64,000 nucleotides of DNA from Phycisphaeraceae bacterium (GTDB lineage: Bacteria; Planctomycetota; Phycisphaerae; Phycisphaerales; UBA1924). Below the pieces are notes generated by a model. That model was not told where the DNA came from. It saw only the letters and a program-made list of their open reading frames with translations, and searched no databases. Made by a program: the position numbers and the translations under genes. The stretch lies in NCBI GenBank assembly GCA_020639235.1, contig JACKHC010000001.1, positions 2,170,001 to 2,234,000 of the forward strand. The letters run 5' to 3'. Below, piece by piece: positions 26,930 to 35,107 of this stretch (positions are counted from its first letter, which is position 1; every line of letters starts with the position of its first letter).

Positions 26930-27348
26930 GCGCGGGTCCCTCCGGGCTCGCGGCCGCCTGTTCGGCGCCGAAGTGCGTCATCCCAAAGAGTCCTTCCAAC
27001 GCGACACCACGGCTCTGACGCGCACGCGATATCACGATGCTGCAAGCGCAGCACCCCGAGTCGGAGCGGGCGTTCGTACCGGTTCGCCGCAGTCTGGCCC
27101 CGACATCGGTGTCGGGGGACGCATCTCGCGGCGGGGTGTGTGGGCCGTTCCCTGGCCCGAAGGTTCACAGGGTAGTGGTGTGCGCGGCGGCGTCAATGTC
27201 TTTTGAAAGAAGGAATGAGACATGCGCGCCGGGATCGGTCTTTACGCGTTGTTTGCGCGGCGATCCGACAGTTGTCCACTTGATCTTCACGGTTGGCCTG
27301 CGCCGCGCACAGGTACAATCCCCATCTCTCCCCCGCTTGCACACAAGA
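26930..27348. other. Intergenic region upstream of dnaA
   Basis: 419 bases without a convincing gene. It contains the dnaA Shine-Dalgarno, a single DnaA-box-like TTGTCCACT (27272-27280), GGTACAATCC at 27311-27320 reading to the right, and a weak 55-codon plus-strand ORF (27222-27389) with AAGAAGGA upstream. One box is not enough to call an origin. No other structure is evident. Confidence 0.5.
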
Positions 27349-28275
27349 TCAGGCGCGCACGAGCGCGATGCGCCGCGATGTCTCCTTGAATCCGAAGGAC
27401 TCATAGAGCCGAAGCGCAGGGCGATTCCTGAGGTCGACAGCGCAAGAGACCTCGCGTTCCAATCGACCTGATATTGCCGAGAGACCGAGTTCCATGAGCT
27501 TTCGTGACAAGCCCCGACCACGCAACGCGGGCGCCAGGCCGATGTACACGAGTTCGACCGTGGATTGCGCGGGGCACGGGTTAAAGAGAAGCACCCCTTC
27601 GCAACTTCCTCGGTAATCAACGAGCCACCACAGGTTGGGGTCGAATATACCGGTCGCACGATGACTGGCGACGACATCGTGCGGATCGCGCATGCCGCAC
27701 AGGTCCGGGCAGTCCAGAGTCCCTTCATAGGTGCGCTCAAGTGCCTCGGCGATGGTTTGGTCGTCCCCGGGTCGCCACTTTCGCACGGTTATGCCATCCC
27801 CCCAGGAATCGGGTGAGGAGAACTGTGGGCCGGGGCGCGGGCGGCTCAGATAGGCGAGGTCGGCGACTCTTTGAAACCGGGCAGCCAGGAAGGCGTTGAG
27901 CATTTTCGTATCGCCCGGTTCCAACAGGACTTGAGCGAGCCGATCCTTGCCCTCAATGGAAGTCGCTTCGTCGATCAGCTGCGCGAGATCCGGGACCTCG
28001 CATTCCTGTTGGAGCGGGCTGACGAAGATGGTGAGGGTCATACCGGCACCCGGCACTCCGAGGTAGGCGTGTCGCACGGAATGGGTGCTGGATGGGTCTG
28101 TCATCGCCCAGAGACCGGCGGTATCGATCCCAAAGGCCCCGGCATCCCTCAGGAAACGTTGGCCGGCGCTACGGTCCCCGCGCGCGGAGGCCTCGACGAG
28201 GCGTTGGGCGGCCGCGACCCGAAGCCGGGCGTCGGCGCGGGAGATCCGGGTCTGGGAGGCGTGAACTGGCTCCAC
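27349..28275 (-). CDS. GNAT-family N-acetyltransferase
   Basis: A 308-residue acetyltransferase. The C-terminal half (about 160-300) is a standard GNAT fold with the acetyl-CoA loop LAPALRGRGLSRKLM (Q/RxxGxG type) and the closing NRPALRLYESFGF motif. The N-terminal half (about 10-155) looks like a second, degenerate GNAT repeat (SVRHAYLGVPGAGMTL) without a clear CoA loop. The acyl acceptor is unknown. The start is GTG 28275. It is divergent from the secreted-protein gene at 28402 and stands alone. Confidence 0.86.
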   Translation of the reverse strand: MEPVHASQTRISRADARLRVAAAQRLVEASARGDRSAGQRFLRDAGAFGIDTAGLWAMTDPSSTHSVRHAYLGVPGAGMTLTIFVSPLQQECEVPDLAQLIDEATSIEGKDRLAQVLLEPGDTKMLNAFLAARFQRVADLAYLSRPRPGPQFSSPDSWGDGITVRKWRPGDDQTIAEALERTYEGTLDCPDLCGMRDPHDVVASHRATGIFDPNLWWLVDYRGSCEGVLLFNPCPAQSTVELVYIGLAPALRGRGLSRKLMELGLSAISGRLEREVSCAVDLRNRPALRLYESFGFKETSRRIALVRA

Positions 28276-28401
28276 GAACAGGGTCCTTTGGGCTCAAAGG
28301 GGACTAGCGGCAACCGGGTGGCCCCTCGGATCGTATCCAAGCGGGATCGTGTAGACTGCGGGGTTCTGGCCCTGAGAACTTGATCGGCAGGAGAATTGCG
28401 G

Positions 28402-29064
28402 ATGGTTGGATCTCAGTTTTGCAGAGTCGAGTTTCGCGGAGCATTCCTTGGCGTCTTGGTAGCGGCCCTCGTGGGGGCGGTTGCGTGCCTGTCGATGACG
28501 ACCCAGCGTGCCGACGCTGCCCCGGAACCCGCCCCGATCCCGACGCGCTGGGAGTTGACCCTCGAGCCGGGGCCACTGCGGGTGATGACGGTTGAGACCC
28601 CCGAGGGATCGAAGCCCTTTTACTACTTTACGTACAGGGTGACGAACTATTCGGGAGAGGATCGCCTCTTTACGCCGACTTTCGAGATGTTCACAGACGA
28701 TGGCACGCTTGTGCCTTCGGGGCGTGGGGTGCCGCATGATGTGACGGAATACATCCTTCGGCGGCTGCGCAACCCGCTTCTCCTCGACGAGATCCAGATG
28801 CAGGACAACCTGCTTCAGGGCCGGGAGAACGCCCGAGAGGGGCTGGTTGTCTGGCCGGTCCGAAACCTGAGCGTGGACGAGATCAAGATCTTTGCCAACG
28901 GGTTCAGCGGCGAGACCAAGACGGTGTTCCGGGCGGACACGGGTGAGGCAATCACGCTCCGAAAGACGATGATGCTGGTGCATTCCGTCGCCGGCGAGGT
29001 CAATACCGGAACGAGCCGGCCCATCCCGCGGCTTGAGAACGCGAGCCGCTGGATCATGCGGTGA
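28402..29064 (+). CDS. Secreted protein of unknown function
   Basis: A 220-residue protein from ATG 28402, chosen because AGGAGA lies seven bases upstream; a TTG two codons earlier is too close to that site. An N-terminal signal segment (about 10-37, FLGVLVAALVGAVACLSM, cleavage near ADA) is followed by a beta-rich domain: VTNYSGEDRLFTPTFEMFTD reads like an immunoglobulin-type strand pair, as in periplasmic proteins of planctomycetes. No catalytic motif is seen. It precedes rpmA by 106 bases, but rpmA has its own leader, so linkage is doubtful. Confidence 0.75.
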   Translation: MVGSQFCRVEFRGAFLGVLVAALVGAVACLSMTTQRADAAPEPAPIPTRWELTLEPGPLRVMTVETPEGSKPFYYFTYRVTNYSGEDRLFTPTFEMFTDDGTLVPSGRGVPHDVTEYILRRLRNPLLLDEIQMQDNLLQGRENAREGLVVWPVRNLSVDEIKIFANGFSGETKTVFRADTGEAITLRKTMMLVHSVAGEVNTGTSRPIPRLENASRWIMR

Positions 29065-29072
29065 GGAGTCGG

Positions 29073-29150
29073 TACAATCCCGCCCCCCGATGATTCGGGG
29101 TAGTAACGTCCGTTCAGATAGGCACATTGAACGCCCCGATGCGGGGCTTT
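29073..29150 (+). promoter_or_regulatory. rpmA promoter -10 and structured leader
   Basis: GGTACAATCC gives a -10 (TACAAT, 29073-29078). The leader then holds two hairpins: CCCCGA-TGAT-TCGGGG (29085-29100) and GCCCC-GATGC-GGGGC followed by TTT (29133-29150). The second resembles a weak terminator placed 20 bases before the gene, so transcription attenuation or ribosomal-protein feedback is possible. No -35 is obvious. Confidence 0.5.
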
Positions 29151-29170
29151 GACGAAACCGGAAAATCGAT

Positions 29171-29440
29171 ATGGCACACAAAAAGGGTCAGGGCTCAACC
29201 AAGAACGGGCGCGACTCCAATCCGCAGTATCTCGGCGTAAAGCTCTACGGCGGTGAGAAGGCGAACGCGGGCTCGATCATCGTGCGCCAGAACGGCACCA
29301 AGTGGCAGCCGGGCTACCTCGTGGGCAAGGGCTCGGACGACACGCTCTTTGCTCTTGAGCCGGGCACGGTGGTCTGGAAGGGTCGGAAAGTGCATGTGCG
29401 TCCTGAGAATCCCGAGACGCCGGTGCCGTTCTACCTCTAG
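29171..29440 (+). CDS. rpmA: 50S ribosomal protein bL27
   Basis: bL27 sits at the peptidyl-transferase centre, where its N-terminal tail contacts the P-site tRNA. The 89-residue product begins MAHKKGQGSTKNGRDSNPQ, the conserved N-terminus (AHKKG directly after Met, without the cleaved extension seen in Firmicutes), followed by YLGVKLYGGEKANAGSIIVR and TLFALEPGTVVW. The usual partner rplU (bL21) is not adjacent, which is unusual, since the rplU-rpmA pair is widely conserved. It converges with hemW after nine bases. Confidence 0.97.
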   Translation: MAHKKGQGSTKNGRDSNPQYLGVKLYGGEKANAGSIIVRQNGTKWQPGYLVGKGSDDTLFALEPGTVVWKGRKVHVRPENPETPVPFYL

Positions 29441-29449
29441 GCCCTCTTA

Positions 29450-30724
29450 TCAGTCGGCATTCCGAGTGATGGCGTCCATCAAGCGGGCGGCGATTCCGTC
29501 GCACCATAGGAATGATGGCGCGCACAAGCGCAGTCTTCCATCAACTGTTTCGATCTGACCACGTGCTTCCAGCGACGTGCACTCTCTATCGAGTGCTTTG
29601 GCGCAGTTGAGTTCCTTTGCGCCGAGTTCGAGTGCGTGCCGATCGATGCCCTCACGAGTGCGGAGGCCCATCATGATCCGCTCCCGAAGACTCCGCTCGG
29701 CATCGGGTAGCTCGATGTCGATGGCGGGCGCGAATCCGCCGGTGCGATTAACGCCCTCGATCCACTCGCCGAGTTTCGGGACATTCTTCCAGCGTGACCC
29801 GGCGACATGACCCGAAGCGGACGGGCCCGCCGCGAGCCATTGGGCGCATCGCCAATAGACGAGGTTGTGACGACACTCGGATCCGGGGCGGGCGAAGTTG
29901 CTGACCTCGTACCGGTCGAGCCCAACAGCAGACAATGAGTCGACAGCGGTGTCGTACATATCTGCCTCGAGTGAGTCCTCAGCGGCGACGAACTCGCCCT
30001 GCTTCAGTCGCTGGGTCATTGCGGTATTGGGCTCGTAGGTGAGCGCGTAGGCGCTGATGTGATCGACGAGACCGGTGCGGGCCAGGTCGCAGGCGATGTG
30101 CAGGTCGTATCGCCAGTCAGCGATGGTCTGATCGGGGATGGCGTAAATCAGGTCGATGTTTCGTCTCTCGATTCCGGCGTCGGCTGCCACGCTCAGGGCA
30201 CGCTGAACATTGGCCGGCTGGTGGAGTCGTTCGAGTGTCTTGAGGTGGGAGGGATTGAATGATTGCGCCCCCATGCTGACACGATTGACGCCTCCCGAGG
30301 CGAGGACTTTGAGGGTCTCAGCGCTCGCGGACTCGGGGTTGCACTCGACGGTGAACTCAAGCCCGGCTTCGGGGAAACCAGGGACGAGATTGTGGAGTTC
30401 ATCGAGTATGCGCCCCCACAGTTGGGGGCGGAGGAGACTCGGCGTGCCGCCACCTACAAAGACGGTCTGGAGCCCCCCTCGGAGCAAATCGCGCACGGCA
30501 CGGAGTTCCAACAAGAGCGCGTGGGTATAGGCCTCTTGTTGATCTCGGTTGTCCACAAAGGAATAGAAGTCACAATAGTGGCACTTGTGGGCGCAGAACG
30601 GCACATGGATGTAGAGGGCGTGGACCGGCCCGGGCGCCCCGACAAGTATCTGCCGGGTATCGGCGGGTCGTTGCCCCCCTACCGTGATTCCGATACCTTG
30701 CTTGTGGCTCATCGCGTCTCGCAT
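29450..30724 (-). CDS. hemW: Radical SAM protein HemW (coproporphyrinogen III oxidase-like)
   Basis: A 424-residue radical SAM protein of the HemW type, a heme chaperone formerly annotated as oxygen-independent coproporphyrinogen oxidase. The [4Fe-4S]/SAM site is IHVPFCAHKCHYCDFYS (CxxxCxxC), followed by VFVGGGTPSLL, ECNPES, GVNRVSMGAQSF and DLIYAIPDQT. True HemN has a longer N-terminal region before the cluster and a fourth Cys in CxxxCxxCxC; here Phe follows (CDF), as in HemW. The start may be ATG 30724 or ATG 30712; neither has a strong ribosome-binding site. It is divergent from the FHA gene. Confidence 0.9.
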   Translation of the reverse strand: MRDAMSHKQGIGITVGGQRPADTRQILVGAPGPVHALYIHVPFCAHKCHYCDFYSFVDNRDQQEAYTHALLLELRAVRDLLRGGLQTVFVGGGTPSLLRPQLWGRILDELHNLVPGFPEAGLEFTVECNPESASAETLKVLASGGVNRVSMGAQSFNPSHLKTLERLHQPANVQRALSVAADAGIERRNIDLIYAIPDQTIADWRYDLHIACDLARTGLVDHISAYALTYEPNTAMTQRLKQGEFVAAEDSLEADMYDTAVDSLSAVGLDRYEVSNFARPGSECRHNLVYWRCAQWLAAGPSASGHVAGSRWKNVPKLGEWIEGVNRTGGFAPAIDIELPDAERSLRERIMMGLRTREGIDRHALELGAKELNCAKALDRECTSLEARGQIETVDGRLRLCAPSFLWCDGIAARLMDAITRNAD

Positions 30725-30785
30725 GGGGCGTGGGTTGAGGTGCCGCCTTGATTATGCGGGCGGCGGGATCATCCCGCACCTAGGT

Positions 30786-30795
30786 TAGGCGCCTA
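30786..30795. promoter_or_regulatory. Palindrome TAGGCGCCTA upstream of the FHA gene
   Basis: A perfect 10-bp inverted repeat, extendable with mismatches, centred 20 bases before the GTG start of the FHA-domain gene and in the divergent hemW promoter region. It could be an operator or just a short hairpin. Confidence 0.25.
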
Positions 30796-30810
30796 CCTTG
30801 TGGAGGCCGC

Positions 30811-31320
30811 GTGCAGGTCAATCTCGTTGCATTCACGCCCAATGGCCAGCGTAGGGACGTCCCGCTCGGGTCGGGGCAGTTCGTGATCGGCCGCCAGGCG
30901 TCGGCCCAGATCCGGGTTCCCCTCTCGACGGTTTCGCGCCAGCATTGCGAAGTGCTGATTCGCGAGAACACGATCCGTGTGCGCGACCTCGGCTCGAGCA
31001 ACGGGACCTTTGTGAATGACGACCGGGTGCAGGACGCCGAGCTGCACGCGGGGGATGTCTTGACCGTGGGAACCTTTGCGTTTGTGGTCCAGATCAACGG
31101 GCATCCCGCGACGATCGAGCGCCCCGTGTCCGACGAAGAGGCCCTGATGTCGACGCCTCCCGAAGGCACCAAGCAGATGGATAACGGGGCCGACGATCGC
31201 TCGATGGACGAGACAGTTACGCGCCCGAGTATTCAAAAGAGTGCGATGTCGGAGCCCGAGGACTCAAGCATCTTCGACTTCGACTTCGATTTTGAGAACG
31301 ACGACAACCCGCAGTTGTAA
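30811..31320 (+). CDS. FHA-domain protein
   Basis: FHA domains bind phosphothreonine peptides, usually downstream of Ser/Thr kinases. In this 169-residue protein the FHA domain covers about 1-100: FVIGRQASAQIRVPLSTVSR has the conserved Gly-Arg and Ser, HCEVLI follows, and DLGSSNGTFVND carries the Asn. The C-terminal third is disordered and very acidic, ending IFDFDFDFENDDN, with Thr-rich stretches that could be phosphosites. The GTG start at 30811 has GGAGG four bases upstream. No kinase gene is adjacent. Confidence 0.92.
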   Translation: MQVNLVAFTPNGQRRDVPLGSGQFVIGRQASAQIRVPLSTVSRQHCEVLIRENTIRVRDLGSSNGTFVNDDRVQDAELHAGDVLTVGTFAFVVQINGHPATIERPVSDEEALMSTPPEGTKQMDNGADDRSMDETVTRPSIQKSAMSEPEDSSIFDFDFDFENDDNPQL

Positions 31321-31328
31321 TCGATCGA

Positions 31329-31502
31329 TCAGGCCGACTTCTTGCGAGCCCCATTTTCGGATGACCCGCTTGCTTTGGGGATGCGGATGTTGGTGCCGCA
31401 TGACTTGCAACGGACGATGCGTCCGCGAGCGTCGGTCGGGACTGCCAGAACGCTCCGGCAGAGCAGGTTCGGGCACATGATTCGAACGACTTTCTCGGCC
31501 AT
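31329..31502 (-). CDS. Small zinc-ribbon protein (57 residues)
   Basis: The product starts MAEKVVRIMCPNLLCRSVLA and has Cys10, Cys15, Cys32 and Cys35 in a CxxxxC-x16-CxxC arrangement (RCKSCGTNIRIP), a zinc-ribbon pattern. A tail of charged residues (ENGARKKSA) ends the protein. The ATG at 31502 is preceded by GGAAGG about 12 bases upstream. It is convergent with the FHA gene (8-base gap) and divergent from purA. Similar tiny ribbons with the CPN-x2-C / RCxxCG signature are known from memory in planctomycetes; the function is unknown, perhaps nucleic-acid or protein binding. Confidence 0.78.
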   Translation of the reverse strand: MAEKVVRIMCPNLLCRSVLAVPTDARGRIVRCKSCGTNIRIPKASGSSENGARKKSA

Positions 31503-31657
31503 TTTCTAATCGCCCTTCCTATCGGTTGACGTGGTGTGTATCGGCGGTCATCCGGCAAGACTTGATGCGGCTGTCGGTCGCGCCGGCTGATTCCCGATGC
31601 ATGGGGCGTTGACGATCGGCTAGGATCGGTGCTTTCACACGATCAGGTGCTTCATCG

Positions 31658-32992
31658 ATGCGTCCAGATAACTCTGATGTTTTTGAACTCTGTTCGCCCG
31701 GGCACGCACAGGCCGTGATCGGGCTGCAATGGGGCGACGAGGGCAAGGGCAAGGTGATCGACCTTCTGGCACCGCGATTCCAGGCGGTGGTTCGATACAA
31801 CGGCGGCGCGAATGCGGGGCATTCGGTAGTGTTCGGAGGCAAGCGGCACTCGCTCCACCTGATTCCCTCGGGGGTCTTTCATCCGGGCGTCCTCTCGATC
31901 ATCGGGAATGGGGTGGTGGTCGATCCCGGGGCGCTGATAGGCGAGATCGAGAAGCTTTCTGTCGCCGGGATCACGACGAATCGGTTGAAGGTCTCCTCGC
32001 GCGCCCATGTCGTGTTCCCATATCACAAGTCGGAGGACGCGATCCGGGAACGGACACTCTCCGAGCGAGCGGCCGATTCGAGCATCGGCACCACGAAGCG
32101 CGGCATCGGTCCGGCCTACGCGGACAAGGCGACTCGGAGCACGGCGATTCGGATGGCGGATCTCTTGCGGCCTGAGCGGTTGCGTGAGCTTCTTTCACAG
32201 ATTGTGCCGGCGCGGAATCGCGAACTTGCGGCGATCGATCGAGATGCGGAGCCATGCGACGCAGACTCGGTAATCGAGCAGGCGATCGGATGGGGGCGGG
32301 CTCTCGGGCCGTACATCGAGGACTCCGTTCGGCTTGTCCAGGATGTCTTTGCTTCGAACGGTCGGGTGTTGGTTGAGGGCGCGAACGCGACGCTGCTTGA
32401 CCTCGATCACGGGACTTTCCCGTTTGTGACATCTTCGAACTGCTCAGCGCTGGGAGTCTGCGCGGGTTCGGGGATCGCGCCGCGTCGACTGGGGGGCATT
32501 GTCGGTGTGGCCAAGGCGTATTGCACACGCGTCGGCGGCGGGCCGTTCCCCACGGAGCAGGCGAATGAGCATGGCGACTATATCCGTGAGCGCGGGCGCG
32601 AATACGGGACCACAACGGGCAGACCGAGGCGCTGCGGCTGGTTGGACCTCGTAGCGCTGCGGTACGCAGTTCGCCTCAATGGCGTGGATGCGATCGCACT
32701 GACGTTGCTTGATGTGCTTGCGGGGCTTGAGGAGTTGCCATTATGTGTTGGCTACCGGATCGGAGGCGAGTTAACAGAGCACTTTCCGCCCGATGCGTAC
32801 GACCTGAGACGCGTCGAGCCGGTCTACGAGCGGGTACGCGGATTCGAGGGGGACCTGTCCGGCGTTCGGCGATTCGAGGACTTGCCGGGGGACGCGAGGC
32901 GCTACGTTGAGTTCATCGAGACGTTCGCCGGCGCACCTGTGCGAATGATCGGCGTCGGACCGGACCGCGAGCAGACGATTATCCGCGGGTAG
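31658..32992 (+). CDS. purA: Adenylosuccinate synthetase
   Basis: PurA makes adenylosuccinate from IMP and aspartate with GTP, the first committed step to AMP. The 444-residue protein has the whole signature set: GLQWGDEGKGKVIDLLA (catalytic Asp and P-loop), NGGANAGHSV with the catalytic His, GTTKRGIGPAYADK, the switch-loop region VEGANATLLDLDHGTFPFVT, RVGGGPFPTE and TTTGRPRRCGWLD. Length matches the family (about 430). The N-terminal 17 residues before AQAVIGLQ are extra compared with E. coli. It overlaps the convergent TPR gene by 14 bases. Confidence 0.97.
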   Translation: MRPDNSDVFELCSPGHAQAVIGLQWGDEGKGKVIDLLAPRFQAVVRYNGGANAGHSVVFGGKRHSLHLIPSGVFHPGVLSIIGNGVVVDPGALIGEIEKLSVAGITTNRLKVSSRAHVVFPYHKSEDAIRERTLSERAADSSIGTTKRGIGPAYADKATRSTAIRMADLLRPERLRELLSQIVPARNRELAAIDRDAEPCDADSVIEQAIGWGRALGPYIEDSVRLVQDVFASNGRVLVEGANATLLDLDHGTFPFVTSSNCSALGVCAGSGIAPRRLGGIVGVAKAYCTRVGGGPFPTEQANEHGDYIRERGREYGTTTGRPRRCGWLDLVALRYAVRLNGVDAIALTLLDVLAGLEELPLCVGYRIGGELTEHFPPDAYDLRRVEPVYERVRGFEGDLSGVRRFEDLPGDARRYVEFIETFAGAPVRMIGVGPDREQTIIRG

Positions 32993-35075
32993 CCTTTCGG
33001 TAGCGCGACTCGGCGTCCTCGAGCGCCTTTCGGGCTTCCCCGAGACGGGTCTGGACATGGTTGTGCTGGTGGGGGTAGCGGTTGGCGTCGTATACCTCGA
33101 GCGCGCACTGGAAATAGGCGACGGACTCCTGAAGATTCTCGATCACGTCCCCGGCGGGCATCTTTATCCACGCCTGCCCGAGGTTGGCCTGTGTCTTGGC
33201 CCAATCGAGGGGGAACTGGTCGCGGGTTCGCACTTCGAGCGCTTGTGTGAAACAGGCGACGGCTTCCTTGACGGTGTCACCTTTCTTATTCGGGGGCAGG
33301 TGGAGCAAAGCGGTGCCGAGATTGTTGAGAGTCGCGGCCCACTCGACGGGATGCGCCGACCTCGTGCGCACCTCGAGCGCGGACTTGTAACAGGCGATCG
33401 CCCTCCGGAGGTTGCGGTCGCGGAGGTCGTCCTTGGCGGGGAGCAGCGCCCATGCATTGCCCAGATTGCTCTGCGTGGCGGCCCATTCGACGCGACGCCC
33501 CTCGCGTGACCAGACCTCCAGCGCGCGTGCCTGGCATTCGATGGCGCGCTGGATGTTTTCGGCGTGGTCACCCGAAGGGAGTTGCATCCAGACATTGGCG
33601 AGGTTGTTCTGGAGGCGTGCCCATCCGATGGGATCGGCGGCTTCGGTGCGAACCTCCAAAGCAGCGCCGAAGCAGATCAGGGCGCGTTCGAGATTGGACG
33701 CGCGATTGCCCCGAGGCGCGCGCTCCCACGCGTGGCCGGCGGCGTTGTGAACAATCGCCCATCGCCCGGAGTTCTCGTCTCGCGTCCAGACTTCGGCGGC
33801 CATGCCGAGATGACGCGTAGCCTTTTGCAGATTCTCGGCGCGGTCGCCGGAGGGGGCGTCGAGCCAGGCGATCCCCAGTTGGTAGTGCGCCTGCGCCCAG
33901 AGGTCGGGCATTTTCTCTCTCGAGATCGTGACCAGGGCGCCCTCGAAGTGATCGATGGCGCGCTCGATGCATTGGGCCCGATCGACGCTCGGGCGATGCA
34001 CGCACGCGGCGCCGAGGAGCAGCCCGATTCGCGCCGCGTCCGGCGAGTCGGCGCGGAGGTCGAGTTTGGTGGCGGCCAAGAGGTCGGTTGCTTGCTTGTA
34101 GGCGTCGTCGATGGCGCCGCGCGTCGATCGCATGAGCGCCACGGCAACATTCAAGCGCCGTTGGAGGTCGTCCTTGGCGTGACGCGCTGCGATGTACTCG
34201 CTCAGGGCGTCGTCGAATCGGCCGTCGTAATAGAGGCGGTCGCCTCGGAGCGTGTAGTTCTCCTCCGGCGGAACACTCTCGGGCAATGAGGCGAGCAGCG
34301 TATCGGCGCGTACGAAATCGGCGAACGCGACAGCCGCGAGCGCGCGACCGAAATGATCTCGCGATCCGGCCAATCGGTGGGCCGCTTCTCGCTGCTGCGG
34401 CGTCAGGGGGAGGAACGAGGGGTCATCGCCCGGATACTTGTCGCCCAGCACCACGGAACGAATCAGGTCGATATCCTCAATCGAGGCGTCGGCTCCTTGC
34501 GACTCTGGCGAGCCGGTCTGTGCCTGCGAGGACATCTCTGACTCCGCGGATCCGGCCGCCGCCTCCGTAACGTTCATTCCGGGCAGGGCCCATTCGGCTT
34601 CGGTTCCGGTGAGCGGACCATCGAGCCAGGCGCGATACGCGTCGAGTTGCTTATCGATCTCGTGTCCCCGCCGATCGAGCCACTCCGTGAGCATGCGATT
34701 GAACGCGGTGTGTCTTCGGAGTGTCGAGTCGATCAGTCCGGGCGTGACAGAGAGCGTTTGCATCCAAATGTGCGCCCGCTCGATCGAGAGGTGCGGGTGG
34801 CGGCGGTGCCCGGTCGAGATGGCCTCCAGCGCTTGTCGCGCGGTGCCGTAGCGGCGGATGAGTCGGCACAGAAACGCCTGCGCCCGGTCGAGGTCCTCGG
34901 GGGTTGCCTTTTCGGTTTGAATGAAGAGCGACGATGCGACGAGGTGGACGAGCATGGGGACCGCATCGAGCCCCGACTTAGTTGTCTGTGTCTCGCCCAG
35001 AAGCGTCAGAATCGCACCGGAACTAACGCTCCCGACGGTCTGCACAAGTTTGGCCACCTGTCTCGACGAGGCCAT
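32979..35075 (-). CDS. TPR-repeat protein at the end of a two-component operon
   Basis: A 698-residue protein without signal peptide or membrane segment. Residues 1-230 are helical without a recognised domain; about 280-690 are a regular solenoid of roughly 48-residue TPR-type repeats with a recurring pattern (RNLRRAIACYKSALEVRTRS, then WAATLNNLGTALLHLP), best seen in six consecutive copies from about 380. This repeat type is frequent in proteins paired with signalling enzymes. It follows the receiver-XRE gene by 32 bases on the same strand but has a TATAAT five bases before its ATG, so it may also be transcribed alone without a leader. It is probably a binding scaffold. Confidence 0.83.
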   Translation of the reverse strand: MASSRQVAKLVQTVGSVSSGAILTLLGETQTTKSGLDAVPMLVHLVASSLFIQTEKATPEDLDRAQAFLCRLIRRYGTARQALEAISTGHRRHPHLSIERAHIWMQTLSVTPGLIDSTLRRHTAFNRMLTEWLDRRGHEIDKQLDAYRAWLDGPLTGTEAEWALPGMNVTEAAAGSAESEMSSQAQTGSPESQGADASIEDIDLIRSVVLGDKYPGDDPSFLPLTPQQREAAHRLAGSRDHFGRALAAVAFADFVRADTLLASLPESVPPEENYTLRGDRLYYDGRFDDALSEYIAARHAKDDLQRRLNVAVALMRSTRGAIDDAYKQATDLLAATKLDLRADSPDAARIGLLLGAACVHRPSVDRAQCIERAIDHFEGALVTISREKMPDLWAQAHYQLGIAWLDAPSGDRAENLQKATRHLGMAAEVWTRDENSGRWAIVHNAAGHAWERAPRGNRASNLERALICFGAALEVRTEAADPIGWARLQNNLANVWMQLPSGDHAENIQRAIECQARALEVWSREGRRVEWAATQSNLGNAWALLPAKDDLRDRNLRRAIACYKSALEVRTRSAHPVEWAATLNNLGTALLHLPPNKKGDTVKEAVACFTQALEVRTRDQFPLDWAKTQANLGQAWIKMPAGDVIENLQESVAYFQCALEVYDANRYPHQHNHVQTRLGEARKALEDAESRYRKATRG

Positions 35076-35080
35076 GCCGG

Positions 35081-35086
35081 ATTATA
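35081..35086 (-). promoter_or_regulatory. Consensus -10 TATAAT, leaderless arrangement
   Basis: On the minus strand a perfect TATAAT lies five bases (CCGGC) before the ATG of the TPR gene, putting the expected transcription start at or next to the start codon. The best -35 is weak (CTGACC, spacing 19). Confidence 0.5.
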
Positions 35087-35107
35087 ACCCGACGTTGCCC
35101 GATGCGG

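Noticed and set aside
26930..27348. Replication origin
   Set aside because: Only one DnaA-box-like site (TTGTCCACT) and no AT-rich unwinding element; not enough to call oriC.
27222..27389. 55-codon plus-strand ORF with AAGAAGGA before ATG
   Set aside because: The predicted peptide has no recognisable domain or bias, overlaps the convergent acetyltransferase gene, and the A-rich Shine-Dalgarno could be chance. Not called as a gene.
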